A DNA stretch of 64,000 nucleotides from Deinococcus sonorensis KR-87 (GTDB lineage Bacteria > Deinococcota > Deinococci > Deinococcales > Deinococcaceae): positions 372,001 to 436,000 of the forward strand of contig NZ_CP158300.1 in the NCBI RefSeq assembly GCF_040256395.1, in the 5' to 3' direction. Positions 1 through 8,248 of the stretch are shown piece after piece. Every line of letters starts with the position of its first letter. Position 1 is the first letter of the stretch. The notes beneath the pieces are model-generated. The model was not told the origin of the DNA. It saw nothing but the letters and a program-made list of their open reading frames with translations, and ran no database searches. A program made the translations under genes and the position numbers.

Positions 1-569
1 TCCAGCGCTGGACGCCCGGCGAGGTGATCAAGGAGACGTTGACCTTCGACCTGCCGCTGCACGAACCCGGCCAGCTGCAGGCCGCCCTGCAGGACCTGAT
101 GCCGGCCGTGTACCGGCACCTGCGCGGCCGCACCGCCGCCTACCTCACGGTGCACGCCGATACGCCCGGCGGCCGCCTCACGGCCAGCCGCAAGCCGAAG
201 TGGCCACTTGACGAGCGGGGCCTGTGCCGGGTCGCGGGGCTGGCCGTGGGCGACGCGGATGCCCTCGTCTTGGGCATCGACCGCCTCACCGTGCAGCTGA
301 GCGGCTTCGTTCAGCCCAGCCGGCAGGTGGGCCTCTGGGCGGGTTTGCAGGAACTGGACGTGATCCGCGAGGTGCTGGACCGCTACCCGGCCGCCTTCGT
401 GCGCGTGCAGTGGGGCAACCCGCACGCCCTGACCGCCGACCAGCAGTACCACTGGGTCGACTGGCTCACCGGGGAAGCGCAGCTGCGCCCACTGACCCCC
501 ACGCCGAATGTGCAGGGCGAGCCGACCGCCCTTCCTGTCTCTGGGCGCTACTCCGAGGCGGGGGACTGA
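1..569 (+). CDS. Y-family DNA polymerase, ImuB/ImuY-like, C-terminal part (5' end outside window)
   Basis: The reading frame is open from base 3, so this is the last ~188 codons of a longer gene. I infer a Y-family translesion polymerase or ImuB/ImuY accessory protein, mainly from context: it is immediately followed by a DUF6504 gene and dnaE2, the order seen in bacterial mutagenesis cassettes. The visible part begins in what would be the little-finger region (a TFDLPLHEP segment followed by a helical stretch) and ends with a basic/aromatic tail. The Y-family catalytic residues lie upstream of the window and cannot be checked. The stop overlaps the next ATG by one base, which indicates translational coupling. 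In Deinococcus deserti an imuY-dnaE2 pair is required for UV-induced mutagenesis. The assignment is good for the cassette, weaker for this fragment alone. Confidence 0.72.
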   Translation, partial: QRWTPGEVIKETLTFDLPLHEPGQLQAALQDLMPAVYRHLRGRTAAYLTVHADTPGGRLTASRKPKWPLDERGLCRVAGLAVGDADALVLGIDRLTVQLSGFVQPSRQVGLWAGLQELDVIREVLDRYPAAFVRVQWGNPHALTADQQYHWVDWLTGEAQLRPLTPTPNVQGEPTALPVSGRYSEAGD

Positions 570-817
570 TGCGCGACACGCAGATCCCACTGGACGACGT
601 CACCGTGGACCGCAGTGGGCGCCCCGTGCGCTTCCGCTATCAGGGCCGCCTGCAGGTGGTGCGTCAGCAGCTGGACGACTGGCGGACCGGTGGGCGCTGG
701 TGGCTGGACGAGCCACCCCGCGACTGCTACCTCGTCGAGACGGCCCAGGTGCTGGCGGAGCTGCACCGCGAGGATCCCCCATCCAGCCGGTGGTGGCTGG
801 CCCGAATCCAGGACTGA
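569..817 (+). CDS. DUF6504 family small protein of the ImuB-DnaE2 cassette
   Basis: A protein of 82 residues, starting at the ATG that overlaps the stop of the polymerase gene and ending 3 nt before dnaE2. It is rich in Arg and Trp (VRFRYQGRLQVV, GGRWWLDEPPRDCYLVET, SSRWWLARIQD) and looks like a compact beta-rich fold. DUF6504 proteins are found in the same position, between or next to imuB and dnaE2, in several actinobacterial and Deinococcus cassettes. No biochemical role is known to me. The tight packing suggests a stoichiometric partner of the translesion polymerase complex, which is inference. The family name is assigned from the sequence pattern and context and was not checked by a search. 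Confidence 0.7.
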   Translation: MRDTQIPLDDVTVDRSGRPVRFRYQGRLQVVRQQLDDWRTGGRWWLDEPPRDCYLVETAQVLAELHREDPPSSRWWLARIQD

Positions 818-820
818 GCC

Positions 821-3800
821 GTGACCCCGCCCCCAACGCGCCTCACCGCCCTGCTGGACGCCCACAGCTTCTTCAGCGAAGGGGCCAGCACCGTCAGCCC
901 CACGCGGCTGGTGCAGCTGGCGAGCGCGCGGGGCTTCACCGGTCTGGCGCTGACGGACGACGCGTCGGTGGGCGGGGCGGTAGACCTGTGCCAGCAAGGG
1001 CGAGAGGCGGGGCTCAAGACGCTGAGTGGCACGACCCTGCCACTCCTGGTGCCGCGGGGTCGGGACCGCGCGGACGTGTTCCCGGTGGTCCTGCTGGCGC
1101 ACAACCGGGCCGGCTACGCCCGACTGAACGTCCTGCTCACCCAGCTGAAAGCAAAAGATCAGCCGGGGTTGCCCCTCAGCGAACTCCTGAGCGACACCTC
1201 GGGTCTGGTACTGCTGACCGGCGCACGGAAGGGCTTCCCGACGGTGCTGGGCGAAGCACGACGACTCACTGAGCTGGATGACCTGCTCGGCAGGTTCAAG
1301 GCGGCCTTTCCAGGGCGCCTGTATGTCCAGCTGTACCACGACCTGTACCCCGGCATGCGGCGGACCCTCGGGTTCCTGCGGGCGGTCGCGCGGGACCACG
1401 GCCTGCCGTGCGTGGCCGCCCCGGAAGTCCGGCTGGCCAGCCCCGAGGAATACCCGCTGTTGGACGCGCTGAGCTGCGCCCGCCTGGGCATCGATGTGAT
1501 GACGCCGCACCCCGACCGGCCCAGGAACGACGCCATGCACCTCAGAAGTCCCGAGGAGTGGGGCCGGCTGATTCCGTACGGCGACGCGCTGCTGAACGCC
1601 CAGAAGCTCGCGGAGCGCTGCCACCTGGACCTGCGCCCGGACCGCCTGACTCCTCCCCCACCCGCCCTTCCAGACGGGCTGGACGCCCGGACCTACCTGC
1701 GCCGCCGGGCCGAGGCGGGGCTGAACGTGATGTACCGACCCCAGGAGCGGGAACCGGCCAGGGCGCGCCTGGAGACCGAGCTGGCTACGGTCGAGGACCT
1801 GCAGCTGGAAGGGTTCTTCCTGTCGGCCGCCGAGATCACCGATTACTGCCAGGACCACGGCATCCTCGCGGCCGGGCGGGGCAGCGCCGCGGGGTCGGTG
1901 CTGTGCTACGTCCTGGGCATCACCCTCTCGGACCCGGTCCGGCACAACCTGCTGTTCGAACGCTTCCTGCACACCGGGCGGCACAGCATGCCGGACGTGG
2001 ACATCGACATCGCCAGCAGCCGGCGCGATCAGGTGCTCGCCTGGGTCGAAGAGCGCTGGGGCGCGGACGGCACCGGGGAGGCGATGGTGGCCAACCGTAT
2101 CACCTACCGTCTGCCCAGCGCCGTGCAGGACATCGGGCGAGCGCTGGGGGTGCCGCCGGAGGTGCGTGACCGGCTCAGCCGGGCCCTGGGGCGCGACTAC
2201 CGCCACCTGAGACCGCACCGGGCCAGCGAAGCAGACGCCGTCTTTGCTGAGGTGTTGGGGTCGGCGCCGGTGAAACGCCAGTTGATGCGGCTGCTGTCGC
2301 TGTTCGACCGGGCCTTCTTCCGGCATCACGCGCCGCACTCCGGGGGCACGATTCTGTCGGCCCATTCACTGACGCACTATGGTCCGCTGCAGCGCAGCAG
2401 CGGCGGCATCCGGATGCTGCTGTTCGACAAGAACGACGTCGAACACCTGGGGCTGATCAAACTGGACCTGCTGGGGCTGCGGATGCTGGGGGTGCTGGAG
2501 CGTGCCCGCGAGGACGTGACCCGGCTGACCGGCAGCTGGCTGGACTTCGGCAACCTGCCGGACGACCCTCAGGTGTGGCGGCGGCTCCGGCTGGGCGACA
2601 CCATGGCGCTGTTCCAGATTGAGAGCCCGGCCCAGACCGTCATGACCGCCCGCCTGCGCCCGGAGAACATGACGGACCTGGCCCACCAGATCGCGCTGGT
2701 GCGGCCCGGCCCGATTCAGAGCGGCACGGTGCATCCCTATGTGCGCCGGCGGCTGGGCGAGGAGCCGGTGCCGGTGCTCCGGGAGCCGCTGCAGAGCATT
2801 CTGCAGCCGTCTCTGGGCGTGCTGCTGTTCCAGGAGCAGGTCCTGCGGCTCGCCGTCCACTACGCCGGGATGAACTGGACCGAGGCCGACCGCTTCCGCA
2901 AGCAGGTGAGTTCCGTGGAGGACGAGGACGAACTGGAGGCGTTGAAGCGGCAGTTCGTGACGGGCGCCGCAGCACGCTGTCACGCGTCGCCCGAGGAAGC
3001 GAGTGAGGTCTTCTCCTGGTGCAGCACGTTCCGGGGCTACGGGTTTGCCGAATCACATGCCTGGGCGTTCGCGCAACACAGCTACGCCTCAGCCTACCTG
3101 AGGCACCATTTCCCGGCTCCATATCTGGCGGCCGTGCTGACCGAGGCCCCAGGCATGTGGCCGGCGCAGACCATCGCGCAGGAAGCGAGACGCTGGGGCG
3201 TCAAGCTCGCCCCCGTCCACCTCAACCGCTCTGAAGTCGGATACGTGGCGGAGAACCTGCATACTGTCCGAATCGGGCTGGGGGCCATTCAGGGGCTGGG
3301 TGAGGCGGCGGCCCGGCGGATCGTGCGAGAACGCGAGCTAGGGGGCCCGTACACCAGCATCCAGAACGCCTACGACCGGCTGCCACTCACGTCCGCGCAG
3401 CACATGCAGATCGCGCAGGCGGGCGTGTACGGCGACCATCCCCGGCGCAAGGCCGTGTACCTGCTCGGCACCCTGGCCCAGGCCCGTCCAGCGGGGCAAC
3501 GGGCCCTGCTGGGACCAGAAACGGCGGCCCCAGACCTGACTGCGCTGACCACCGACGAACTGCTGCAGCTTGATGTGCAGACTACCGGACTGACTGCGGG
3601 TGTCGGAGACGTGCTGGACCCGCACCGGTTACACCTCAGGGCCCTGGGCTGCACACCGCTCGCCCGGCTGCGACACGGGGATCAGGTGTGGACGGCCGGC
3701 ACCATCGTGGCGCGGCAGCGACCACCGACCGCACGTGGCTTCGCGTTTTACGTGCTGCAGGATGGACCGGAGCGGGTGCAGGTGATCATCAGCCCGGACC

Positions 3801-3961
3801 TGTGGGAAGCGCACCGTCAGCTGCTCCGGGACGCGTCCATGCTCTTGGTGTACGGACAGGTCACGCGGCAGGGCCGAGCGGTGACCCTGCGAGCCGACCA
3901 GTTGGCAGACATCAGGGTGGCCCTGCCGCGTGAAGAGAGAAGGAAGCGGCCCTCTCCGTGA
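821..3961 (+). CDS. dnaE2: Error-prone DNA polymerase III alpha subunit DnaE2
   Basis: A C-family polymerase of 1046 residues that carries out mutagenic lesion bypass together with ImuB-type proteins. The N-terminal PHP domain (about 1-260) is degenerate: the usual LHxHSxYS is LLDAHSFFS near residue 13, and LTDH is LTDD near 48. The polymerase core is intact: AGRGSAAGS near 350, the catalytic pair in MPDVDIDI near 390 and the third Asp in IKLDLLGL near 545. A helix-hairpin-helix region (LGAIQGLGEAAARRIV) and a C-terminal OB fold (about 945-1030) follow. There is no tau-binding tail, and the length fits DnaE2 rather than the ~1200-residue replicative DnaE1. The start is GTG, 3 nt after the DUF6504 stop. 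Expression should follow the upstream operon promoter, which is outside the window. Confidence 0.95.
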   Translation: MTPPPTRLTALLDAHSFFSEGASTVSPTRLVQLASARGFTGLALTDDASVGGAVDLCQQGREAGLKTLSGTTLPLLVPRGRDRADVFPVVLLAHNRAGYARLNVLLTQLKAKDQPGLPLSELLSDTSGLVLLTGARKGFPTVLGEARRLTELDDLLGRFKAAFPGRLYVQLYHDLYPGMRRTLGFLRAVARDHGLPCVAAPEVRLASPEEYPLLDALSCARLGIDVMTPHPDRPRNDAMHLRSPEEWGRLIPYGDALLNAQKLAERCHLDLRPDRLTPPPPALPDGLDARTYLRRRAEAGLNVMYRPQEREPARARLETELATVEDLQLEGFFLSAAEITDYCQDHGILAAGRGSAAGSVLCYVLGITLSDPVRHNLLFERFLHTGRHSMPDVDIDIASSRRDQVLAWVEERWGADGTGEAMVANRITYRLPSAVQDIGRALGVPPEVRDRLSRALGRDYRHLRPHRASEADAVFAEVLGSAPVKRQLMRLLSLFDRAFFRHHAPHSGGTILSAHSLTHYGPLQRSSGGIRMLLFDKNDVEHLGLIKLDLLGLRMLGVLERAREDVTRLTGSWLDFGNLPDDPQVWRRLRLGDTMALFQIESPAQTVMTARLRPENMTDLAHQIALVRPGPIQSGTVHPYVRRRLGEEPVPVLREPLQSILQPSLGVLLFQEQVLRLAVHYAGMNWTEADRFRKQVSSVEDEDELEALKRQFVTGAAARCHASPEEASEVFSWCSTFRGYGFAESHAWAFAQHSYASAYLRHHFPAPYLAAVLTEAPGMWPAQTIAQEARRWGVKLAPVHLNRSEVGYVAENLHTVRIGLGAIQGLGEAAARRIVRERELGGPYTSIQNAYDRLPLTSAQHMQIAQAGVYGDHPRRKAVYLLGTLAQARPAGQRALLGPETAAPDLTALTTDELLQLDVQTTGLTAGVGDVLDPHRLHLRALGCTPLARLRHGDQVWTAGTIVARQRPPTARGFAFYVLQDGPERVQVIISPDLWEAHRQLLRDASMLLVYGQVTRQGRAVTLRADQLADIRVALPREERRKRPSP

Positions 3962-4408
3962 GCAGTGCGCATGGGAGAAAAGCATTGTTGTTGCTATCTG
4001 ACTGGAATTATACAATCCCAGTCAGATAGTCGCGACTGGCAGTAGGCGTCGCACCACCAGCCAGCGTGTCTCCGCCACCCGCCATACAAGTAGATCGAGG
4101 ACACCTGCCACGAAGTGGAGCCGCACTCGGGCAGACTGCCGCTGCCGCGGATGCCCATTCACAGGTGAGCAGTCTGTTCATCACCGTCCGCCTCGCCATG
4201 ACGCCTGAAGGGTGACCAGCATGCCAATGCCGCTCGCATGAATGCCTCCTTGCGGGAGAGCGACACGGCCTCCTACCGGTTAAGGTTTCGGTATGCAAAG
4301 TCAGGCGAAGCTGCTCAACCTGCGCGCCGGCCACCTAGCCCCTCAGGTCGGCCGGACCTCCTACAGCCAGGGTTCAGAGCTTCGACCGTCCGCTCTCCGG
4401 TGCCTGCC
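3962..4408. other. Gene-free spacer downstream of dnaE2
   Basis: About 450 bases without a convincing gene. Its first part (about 3985-4030) is unusually AT-rich for this genome and holds a perfect inverted repeat, listed separately. The rest is GC-rich. Short open frames occur on both strands, but they have no ribosome-binding site, no family features and an Arg/Pro/Ala-rich composition typical of out-of-frame high-GC sequence. Confidence 0.6.
3994..4037. repeat. Perfect 12-bp inverted repeat with AT-rich loop, plus adjoining palindrome
   Basis: CTATCTGACTGG (3994-4005) is repeated as its exact complement CCAGTCAGATAG (4018-4029) around a 12-nt AT-rich loop. The loop contains a TATAAT hexamer on the minus strand. 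It runs straight into a second palindrome, AGTCGCGACT (4028-4037), and CCAGTC/GACTGG half-sites recur. There is no T-run on either side, so it is not a standard intrinsic terminator. It could be an operator with a buried -10 box, a protein-binding cruciform, or the end of a vanished mobile element. Confidence 0.6.
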
Positions 4409-5077
4409 ATGACCACAGCTGAGCGGCTCGTGCAGGACCTGTGTGGAAGCACCGAGCACCCGCTGGCCACTTCTCTGCGGGAGTGGTGCACATCCCGCCC
4501 GTTCCTGAGTTTTGCCGGGGCGCACGCATCAAAGCTGCGCAAGAAGGTGCGGGAGGCAGCCAACTCCGAACAGCAGGCCGACCTGCAGGCGGAACTGCAG
4601 GTCGCGGCCTGGCTGCTGCGGTCCGGCGGCGCGAGCCTGATCTACGAGCCGCTCAAATCCGGTGGAGGGCGAGGGCCCGACTTCGCCCTGGTGCTGCCGA
4701 ACAAGAGCCTCGTGTACGTCGAGGTTGCCCGGCTGCGTGCTGGACCTCAGGACCCGGTCTACAAGCTGGCGCGGGTGCTTGCGGACAAGGTCGGGCAGCT
4801 GCCGGCGGGGGCTGCGGGCGTGCTGGCGGCGGTGCTCCCCATGGACACGCCCGCCAGCGCCCTGGCTCCGGACGCTATGCGCTTGCTCGCCCGCACCGCA
4901 CAGGGCGACCCGCTGCTCGGCGTTCCACTGGAGCGGGCACGCACGTTTGAACGGTTGCGGGTCCGCCTGAGCGGCGTGCTGCTGTTCGGGACCGGCGAGG
5001 GACCGCCCGTGACGTTCTGGCCGCATGGGGGCGCGGCCCATCCGGTCTCTCCGGCGGCGCAACGGGTCCTGCGCTGA
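4409..5077 (+). CDS. Unknown protein with possible PD-(D/E)XK nuclease-like core
   Basis: A protein of 222 residues taken from the ATG at 4409. An open frame extends further upstream, but that part is Pro/Arg-rich and unlike a folded protein. After a helical N-terminal third (SKLRKKVREAANSEQQADLQAELQVAAWLL), the middle reads GGGRGPDFALVLPNKSLVYVEVARL. This has the spacing of a PD...ExK-type nuclease core (an upstream Glu, then PDF, then VEV), but the expected Lys is Ala in EVA, so catalytic activity is uncertain. The C-terminal half may form the rest of an alpha/beta fold. No operon partner is seen: the gene lies alone between dnaE2 and a convergent gene. I do not recognise the family and the nuclease idea is weak. 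Confidence 0.5.
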   Translation: MTTAERLVQDLCGSTEHPLATSLREWCTSRPFLSFAGAHASKLRKKVREAANSEQQADLQAELQVAAWLLRSGGASLIYEPLKSGGGRGPDFALVLPNKSLVYVEVARLRAGPQDPVYKLARVLADKVGQLPAGAAGVLAAVLPMDTPASALAPDAMRLLARTAQGDPLLGVPLERARTFERLRVRLSGVLLFGTGEGPPVTFWPHGGAAHPVSPAAQRVLR

Positions 5078-5147
5078 CCGCCGTGGCGACACCTCACACA
5101 CAGGACGGATGTTGGGTGAGGCACTTTCCCTCGTCACTGGCCCGCGT

Positions 5148-6020
5148 TCAGACACCGCAGCCGGTTTCCAGCCGCAGCTGCGCACCCTGGCGAGGCGTCC
5201 ACTCATAGACGCCAAAGCCTGACCCCTCGTAATAGGCGCTGTAGGTCACCAGTTCCATGCGCCCGTCGCCATTCACGTCCGCGACGTCCACCAGGCGGTA
5301 CAGGGTGGCGAGCGGCATGGGGGCGCTGCTTTCGGGGTCCCAGCGCCGGGCCGGACCGAGGTAGGCCCCGAGCGTGGACGTCACGGCCTGACCATTCCAT
5401 ACGGAGCGCAGCAACAGCACGCTGTAGTCCCCAGGCTGACCGGTCGGCGGCGGGTACAGGGCGCTGCCCTGCTGGGCCTCGCCCTGAAAGTGGCGCGCTT
5501 CGATCAGCACCTCCTGCGTGCCGTCACCGTCCAGATCGGCGCGCACCAGCCGGGTCAGCTGGACCTGAGGGCGTGCGATGCCCCGGCGCCGCAGTTCGGC
5601 CCGGACCACCTCGGCATAGGCGGGGTTGGCGGTGGGCAGCACCTCGACCGGGCGCGGCGCCGCCTGCACCCGCTCGGGGAGGTACAGCCGAAGGGCACCC
5701 TCCGGACCCGGCAGGTGCAGTTCCGTGCCCAGGGTGGCGTCGCAGGGTTCGCCCAGGGAGGTGGGACGCGCCCCGCGCGCGGACGTGACCGCTTTCCCCA
5801 GAGACCAGGACCGGTAGCGCGTGGCCGGTTCGAGCTGGGGCACCGCTGCATGGTCAGCGAGCCAGCGTCCGCCCGCCCACGCGCCCAGCAGGTAGGCGAC
5901 ATCACCGCCGCTGCCCGCCAGGATCGGCACGGCGGGTGTGGGCGCCGCCGCATGCCCCAGCAGGCTGCTCAGGAGCGTCACCGCCAGGGCATAGCGCAGC
6001 CGAGGAAAGCGTGTGGACAT
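5148..6020 (-). CDS. Exported FG-GAP/VCBS-repeat protein
   Basis: A protein of 290 residues with an N-terminal signal peptide (MSTRFPRLRYALAVTLLSSLLGHAAA). It contains two Ca-binding-loop motifs of the FG-GAP/VCBS type, DLDGDGTQEVLIEAR near 180 and DVNGDGRMELVTYS near 250, each followed by a beta strand. It is therefore probably a secreted or surface beta-propeller-like fragment that binds calcium. The start at 6020 is preferred over the longer frame because it begins the signal peptide, and TACGCT lies 6 nt upstream, which fits a leaderless mRNA. No enzymatic residues are recognisable. Similar solo proteins are common in Deinococcus, and their function is unknown. Confidence 0.7.
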   Translation of the reverse strand: MSTRFPRLRYALAVTLLSSLLGHAAAPTPAVPILAGSGGDVAYLLGAWAGGRWLADHAAVPQLEPATRYRSWSLGKAVTSARGARPTSLGEPCDATLGTELHLPGPEGALRLYLPERVQAAPRPVEVLPTANPAYAEVVRAELRRRGIARPQVQLTRLVRADLDGDGTQEVLIEARHFQGEAQQGSALYPPPTGQPGDYSVLLLRSVWNGQAVTSTLGAYLGPARRWDPESSAPMPLATLYRLVDVADVNGDGRMELVTYSAYYEGSGFGVYEWTPRQGAQLRLETGCGV

Positions 6021-6032
6021 GGATTCAGCGTA
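6021..6032 (-). promoter_or_regulatory. Leaderless-type -10 box (TACGCT)
   Basis: TACGCT at 6027-6032, read on the minus strand, is followed by 6 nt and then the ATG at 6020. Transcription would start at or next to the start codon. This supports the signal-peptide start of the FG-GAP protein. Confidence 0.55.
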
Positions 6033-6232
6033 CACCCGCCCCGGTACCGCCCGGGCGCGAAGACATCCGCAGATTCCACCTGTCTTCCGCACCGATCCAG
6101 GCGGGGTTCCAGGGCAGGGCGAGCCGAACCCGGTTCAGAGGGAGCGGCGGCCAGAAGCAGTGCGGCCAGCACTGACCTTGCCTCAGCCTGTTCCGCCACG
6201 CGTCCCCGACTGTCTGGGCGGGTCTTGGGTCC

Positions 6233-7198
6233 TCAGTGCATGTACTCTTCGCTGAGCTGGGTGGCAATCTGTTCGAGGTTCGGCAGGGCTTCCAGCACGA
6301 AGGGCCGTTCATGGGGTCGGCGGGCCAGGACGCTCAGGTTTTCCACGGCGGCCAGCACGCGCAGAGCCCGCAGAGGCAGAGCGAGGCCTGGCGGGAGCAG
6401 TCGAACCCGGGCGTACTCCGCAAGGAAGACGTCCCGCTCCGTCTGATCAAGCGCCAGCGTGACGCCCGCAAGGTCCAGAAGAAACGGTCCCCACCCGCAG
6501 CGGTCCCAGTCCAGCAACCCCAGCGAGCCGTCCTGCTGCACGAAGTTGCCCGGGTGCGCGTCGGCATGAATCAGACCATGGCCGCCGGGCAGGGCCTGCC
6601 AGTCGCCCAGATGCGTGTAGAGCGCCTCCAGGCTGGCGTGCAACGTTTCGGCCCGTTCCTGTGACCATAGCCCGGCCGTCAGCTCCTGGCGCAGGTCCAG
6701 CCAGCACTGACGAAAGTACGGTGCGTCATAGCGGGGCCGTTCGAAGTCGGGCGGGGGCAGGAAGCGTTCAGCGAGGCGGTGCATCTGCGCGAGGAGCCTG
6801 CCCGCCTGCGCCGCCTGTTCTCTGGAGAACTCCACGCCCTCCCCCAGCGGCGTTCCCTCAGTCCAGCTCAGGAGGCTGCAGAGCAATGGCGCCACGTCTC
6901 CTGCATCCACCTCCACCGTCCATTGCCCTGACCGGGCGGGCCGGGGCTGAGGCACGGCCCCGGGGAGATGCGAACTGAGGTACGCGAGCCAGGTCAACTC
7001 TGCGTCGAGCGTCCGGCGCGTGTGCCGCCTGGCCGTATGGAGCCGCAGCACAAAGCGGCGTCGCTGCGGGGTGTCGACGCGGTACACGGTGTTGTCCCCC
7101 TGACGCAGCAGCACCGGCGACACTTCAGCCTCCCCGAACTGCAGGAGGACCTGTGCAAGGAAGTCGTTCGAGGACACGAGCGAATCAGACTGGGGCAC
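6233..7198 (-). CDS. APH-fold phosphotransferase (aminoglycoside phosphotransferase/homoserine kinase-like)
   Basis: A protein of 321 residues with a bilobal APH kinase fold. The N-lobe nucleotide-binding strands are at about 25-60 (RQGDNTVYRV, FVLRLH). The catalytic loop is HGLIHADAHPGNFV near 210, with the Brenner motif Asp followed by Asn. The metal-binding DFG equivalent is LLDWDRCGWGPFLLDLA near 230. The substrate cannot be read from the sequence: relatives phosphorylate aminoglycosides, homoserine, choline or stress-response targets (SrkA). The start is GTG at 7198, with TACACT 7 nt upstream and no ribosome-binding site. It is a monocistronic gene downstream of crcB on the same strand, separated by about 260 bp. 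Confidence 0.82.
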   Translation of the reverse strand: MPQSDSLVSSNDFLAQVLLQFGEAEVSPVLLRQGDNTVYRVDTPQRRRFVLRLHTARRHTRRTLDAELTWLAYLSSHLPGAVPQPRPARSGQWTVEVDAGDVAPLLCSLLSWTEGTPLGEGVEFSREQAAQAGRLLAQMHRLAERFLPPPDFERPRYDAPYFRQCWLDLRQELTAGLWSQERAETLHASLEALYTHLGDWQALPGGHGLIHADAHPGNFVQQDGSLGLLDWDRCGWGPFLLDLAGVTLALDQTERDVFLAEYARVRLLPPGLALPLRALRVLAAVENLSVLARRPHERPFVLEALPNLEQIATQLSEEYMH

Positions 7199-7211
7199 AA
7201 CCGGGAGTGTA
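7199..7211 (-). promoter_or_regulatory. Leaderless-type -10 box (TACACT)
   Basis: TACACT at 7206-7211 on the minus strand lies 7 nt before the GTG start at 7198. The spacing matches the other leaderless starts in this window. There is no Shine-Dalgarno sequence. Confidence 0.55.
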
Positions 7212-7459
7212 GGGGCCGGGACGCCCGGCCAACACCGTCAGATGGCGTATGCCTGAGCGGGTGACCCGGCATCCTGGCCAGAGCACGATTTGTAAGGCGC
7301 CTACGGTGTTCATCAGCGAGGCCGAGTGGCCCCACCCACCATGCTGGATCAGCCGTGACCACCGGCTTCCTGATGACGGCGAACTCTGAATTCGGACGTC
7401 CCGGTTGACCGGCCCCTGGTGGCCCGGCAGGCGCCTTTCACTCCGCCGATCATCCCATG

Positions 7460-7846
7460 CTAGCCCAGGCGCAGGCCCACCCAGCGCCCCAGCAGCACCG
7501 CCACGTAGCCGCCCAGCAGGTTCCCCAGCAGATACAGAGCGGCGCGTCCCGCTTCGCCATTTCGCAGCAGCAGGTCGCTCTCCCATTCAAAGGTGCTGAA
7601 GGTCGTGAACGCCCCGACGAACCCGGTGCCGAAGGCCAGCCGGAGCGCCGGACTGAGCAGGCCCCGGAGGTTCAGCGTGATCACCAGACCCAGCAGGAAA
7701 CTGCCCAGCACATTGATCACCAGGGTCCCGAGCGGGAAGGCCGCCCAGCTGCCCTGACCGAGCCGGGTCTGGATCAGCACGCTCAGGGCATGGCGGGCCA
7801 GCGCGCCGAGCGCACCACCCAGGGCAATTCCAGTCCAGATCGGCAT
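7460..7846 (-). CDS. crcB: Fluoride ion channel CrcB/FluC
   Basis: A protein of 128 residues with four predicted membrane helices. It carries the family hallmarks GGALGALARHALS near 10, GTLVINVLGSFLLG near 43 and the central GTGFVGAFTTFSTFEWES near 73, which holds the Na-binding turn and the Phe/Thr/Ser track along the fluoride pore. CrcB channels work as dual-topology dimers in the inner membrane and export fluoride. The family usually has one or two genes per genome and only one copy is visible here. A GGAG site precedes the ATG. The 5' region (7847-7930) does not show the conserved fluoride-riboswitch sequence, so I see no riboswitch control. Confidence 0.93.
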   Translation of the reverse strand: MPIWTGIALGGALGALARHALSVLIQTRLGQGSWAAFPLGTLVINVLGSFLLGLVITLNLRGLLSPALRLAFGTGFVGAFTTFSTFEWESDLLLRNGEAGRAALYLLGNLLGGYVAVLLGRWVGLRLG

Positions 7847-8082
7847 AGACGCTCCTGAGACGGCGGCGCAGCATCACTCGGCAGAGAGCAAGGGTGCCCG
7901 CTGTCGTCTGGGCGCCAGAGTAACACGGCGGAACGGGACATCGGAGCGCCGGTTCAGGAGTCAGGCTCGGCGTGATTCCAGACCCGGCGTTAACGTCTTC
8001 CGAACAGGCACGACCGACTGCCATTGGAAAGGATGAGCGCTTTTCCGATGGACTGAAAAACCCTGAATCTCCGGCCCCGCTC

Positions 8083-8110
8083 TTGACCGTGAACGATCAC
8101 ATTATATACT
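8083..8110 (+). promoter_or_regulatory. abfA promoter with LacI-type operator in the spacer
   Basis: TTGACC (8083-8088) and TATACT (8105-8110) are 16 bp apart. The spacer contains the palindrome GTGAACGATCAC (8089-8100), with the central CG typical of LacI-family operators. The same pattern, GTGAnCGnTCAC, occurs at the transporter promoter near 9845, so the two units probably share a repressor. The leader to the GTG start is about 135 nt. Confidence 0.65.
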
Positions 8111-8248
8111 GCGGGGGTCAGATCGCTTTATTCGCTGTCACTTTTCCGCCCGGAGAGTGTCGGTCGGTCCGTTATGGCGGCCCGGACCGGCTGCCGTTCC
8201 CATCCCCTGTGACCGCACGCACCGCCGGCGGCCACGCCAAGGAGTTCC

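Noticed and set aside
548..2365. A 605-codon minus-strand open frame over the DUF6504 and dnaE2 genes
   Set aside because: It overlaps two well-supported genes, and its composition is Arg/Gln/Pro/Val-rich without a recognisable fold.
3962..4408. Small minus-strand gene of 108 codons (4008-4334)
   Set aside because: It has no ribosome-binding site, a Cys/Arg/Ala-rich composition and no family features. It also ends in the inverted repeat.
7847..7930. Fluoride riboswitch upstream of crcB
   Set aside because: The conserved GGnGATGG-type start and the matching 3' part are not present. Only a TGATG and a GGAG ribosome-binding site are seen.
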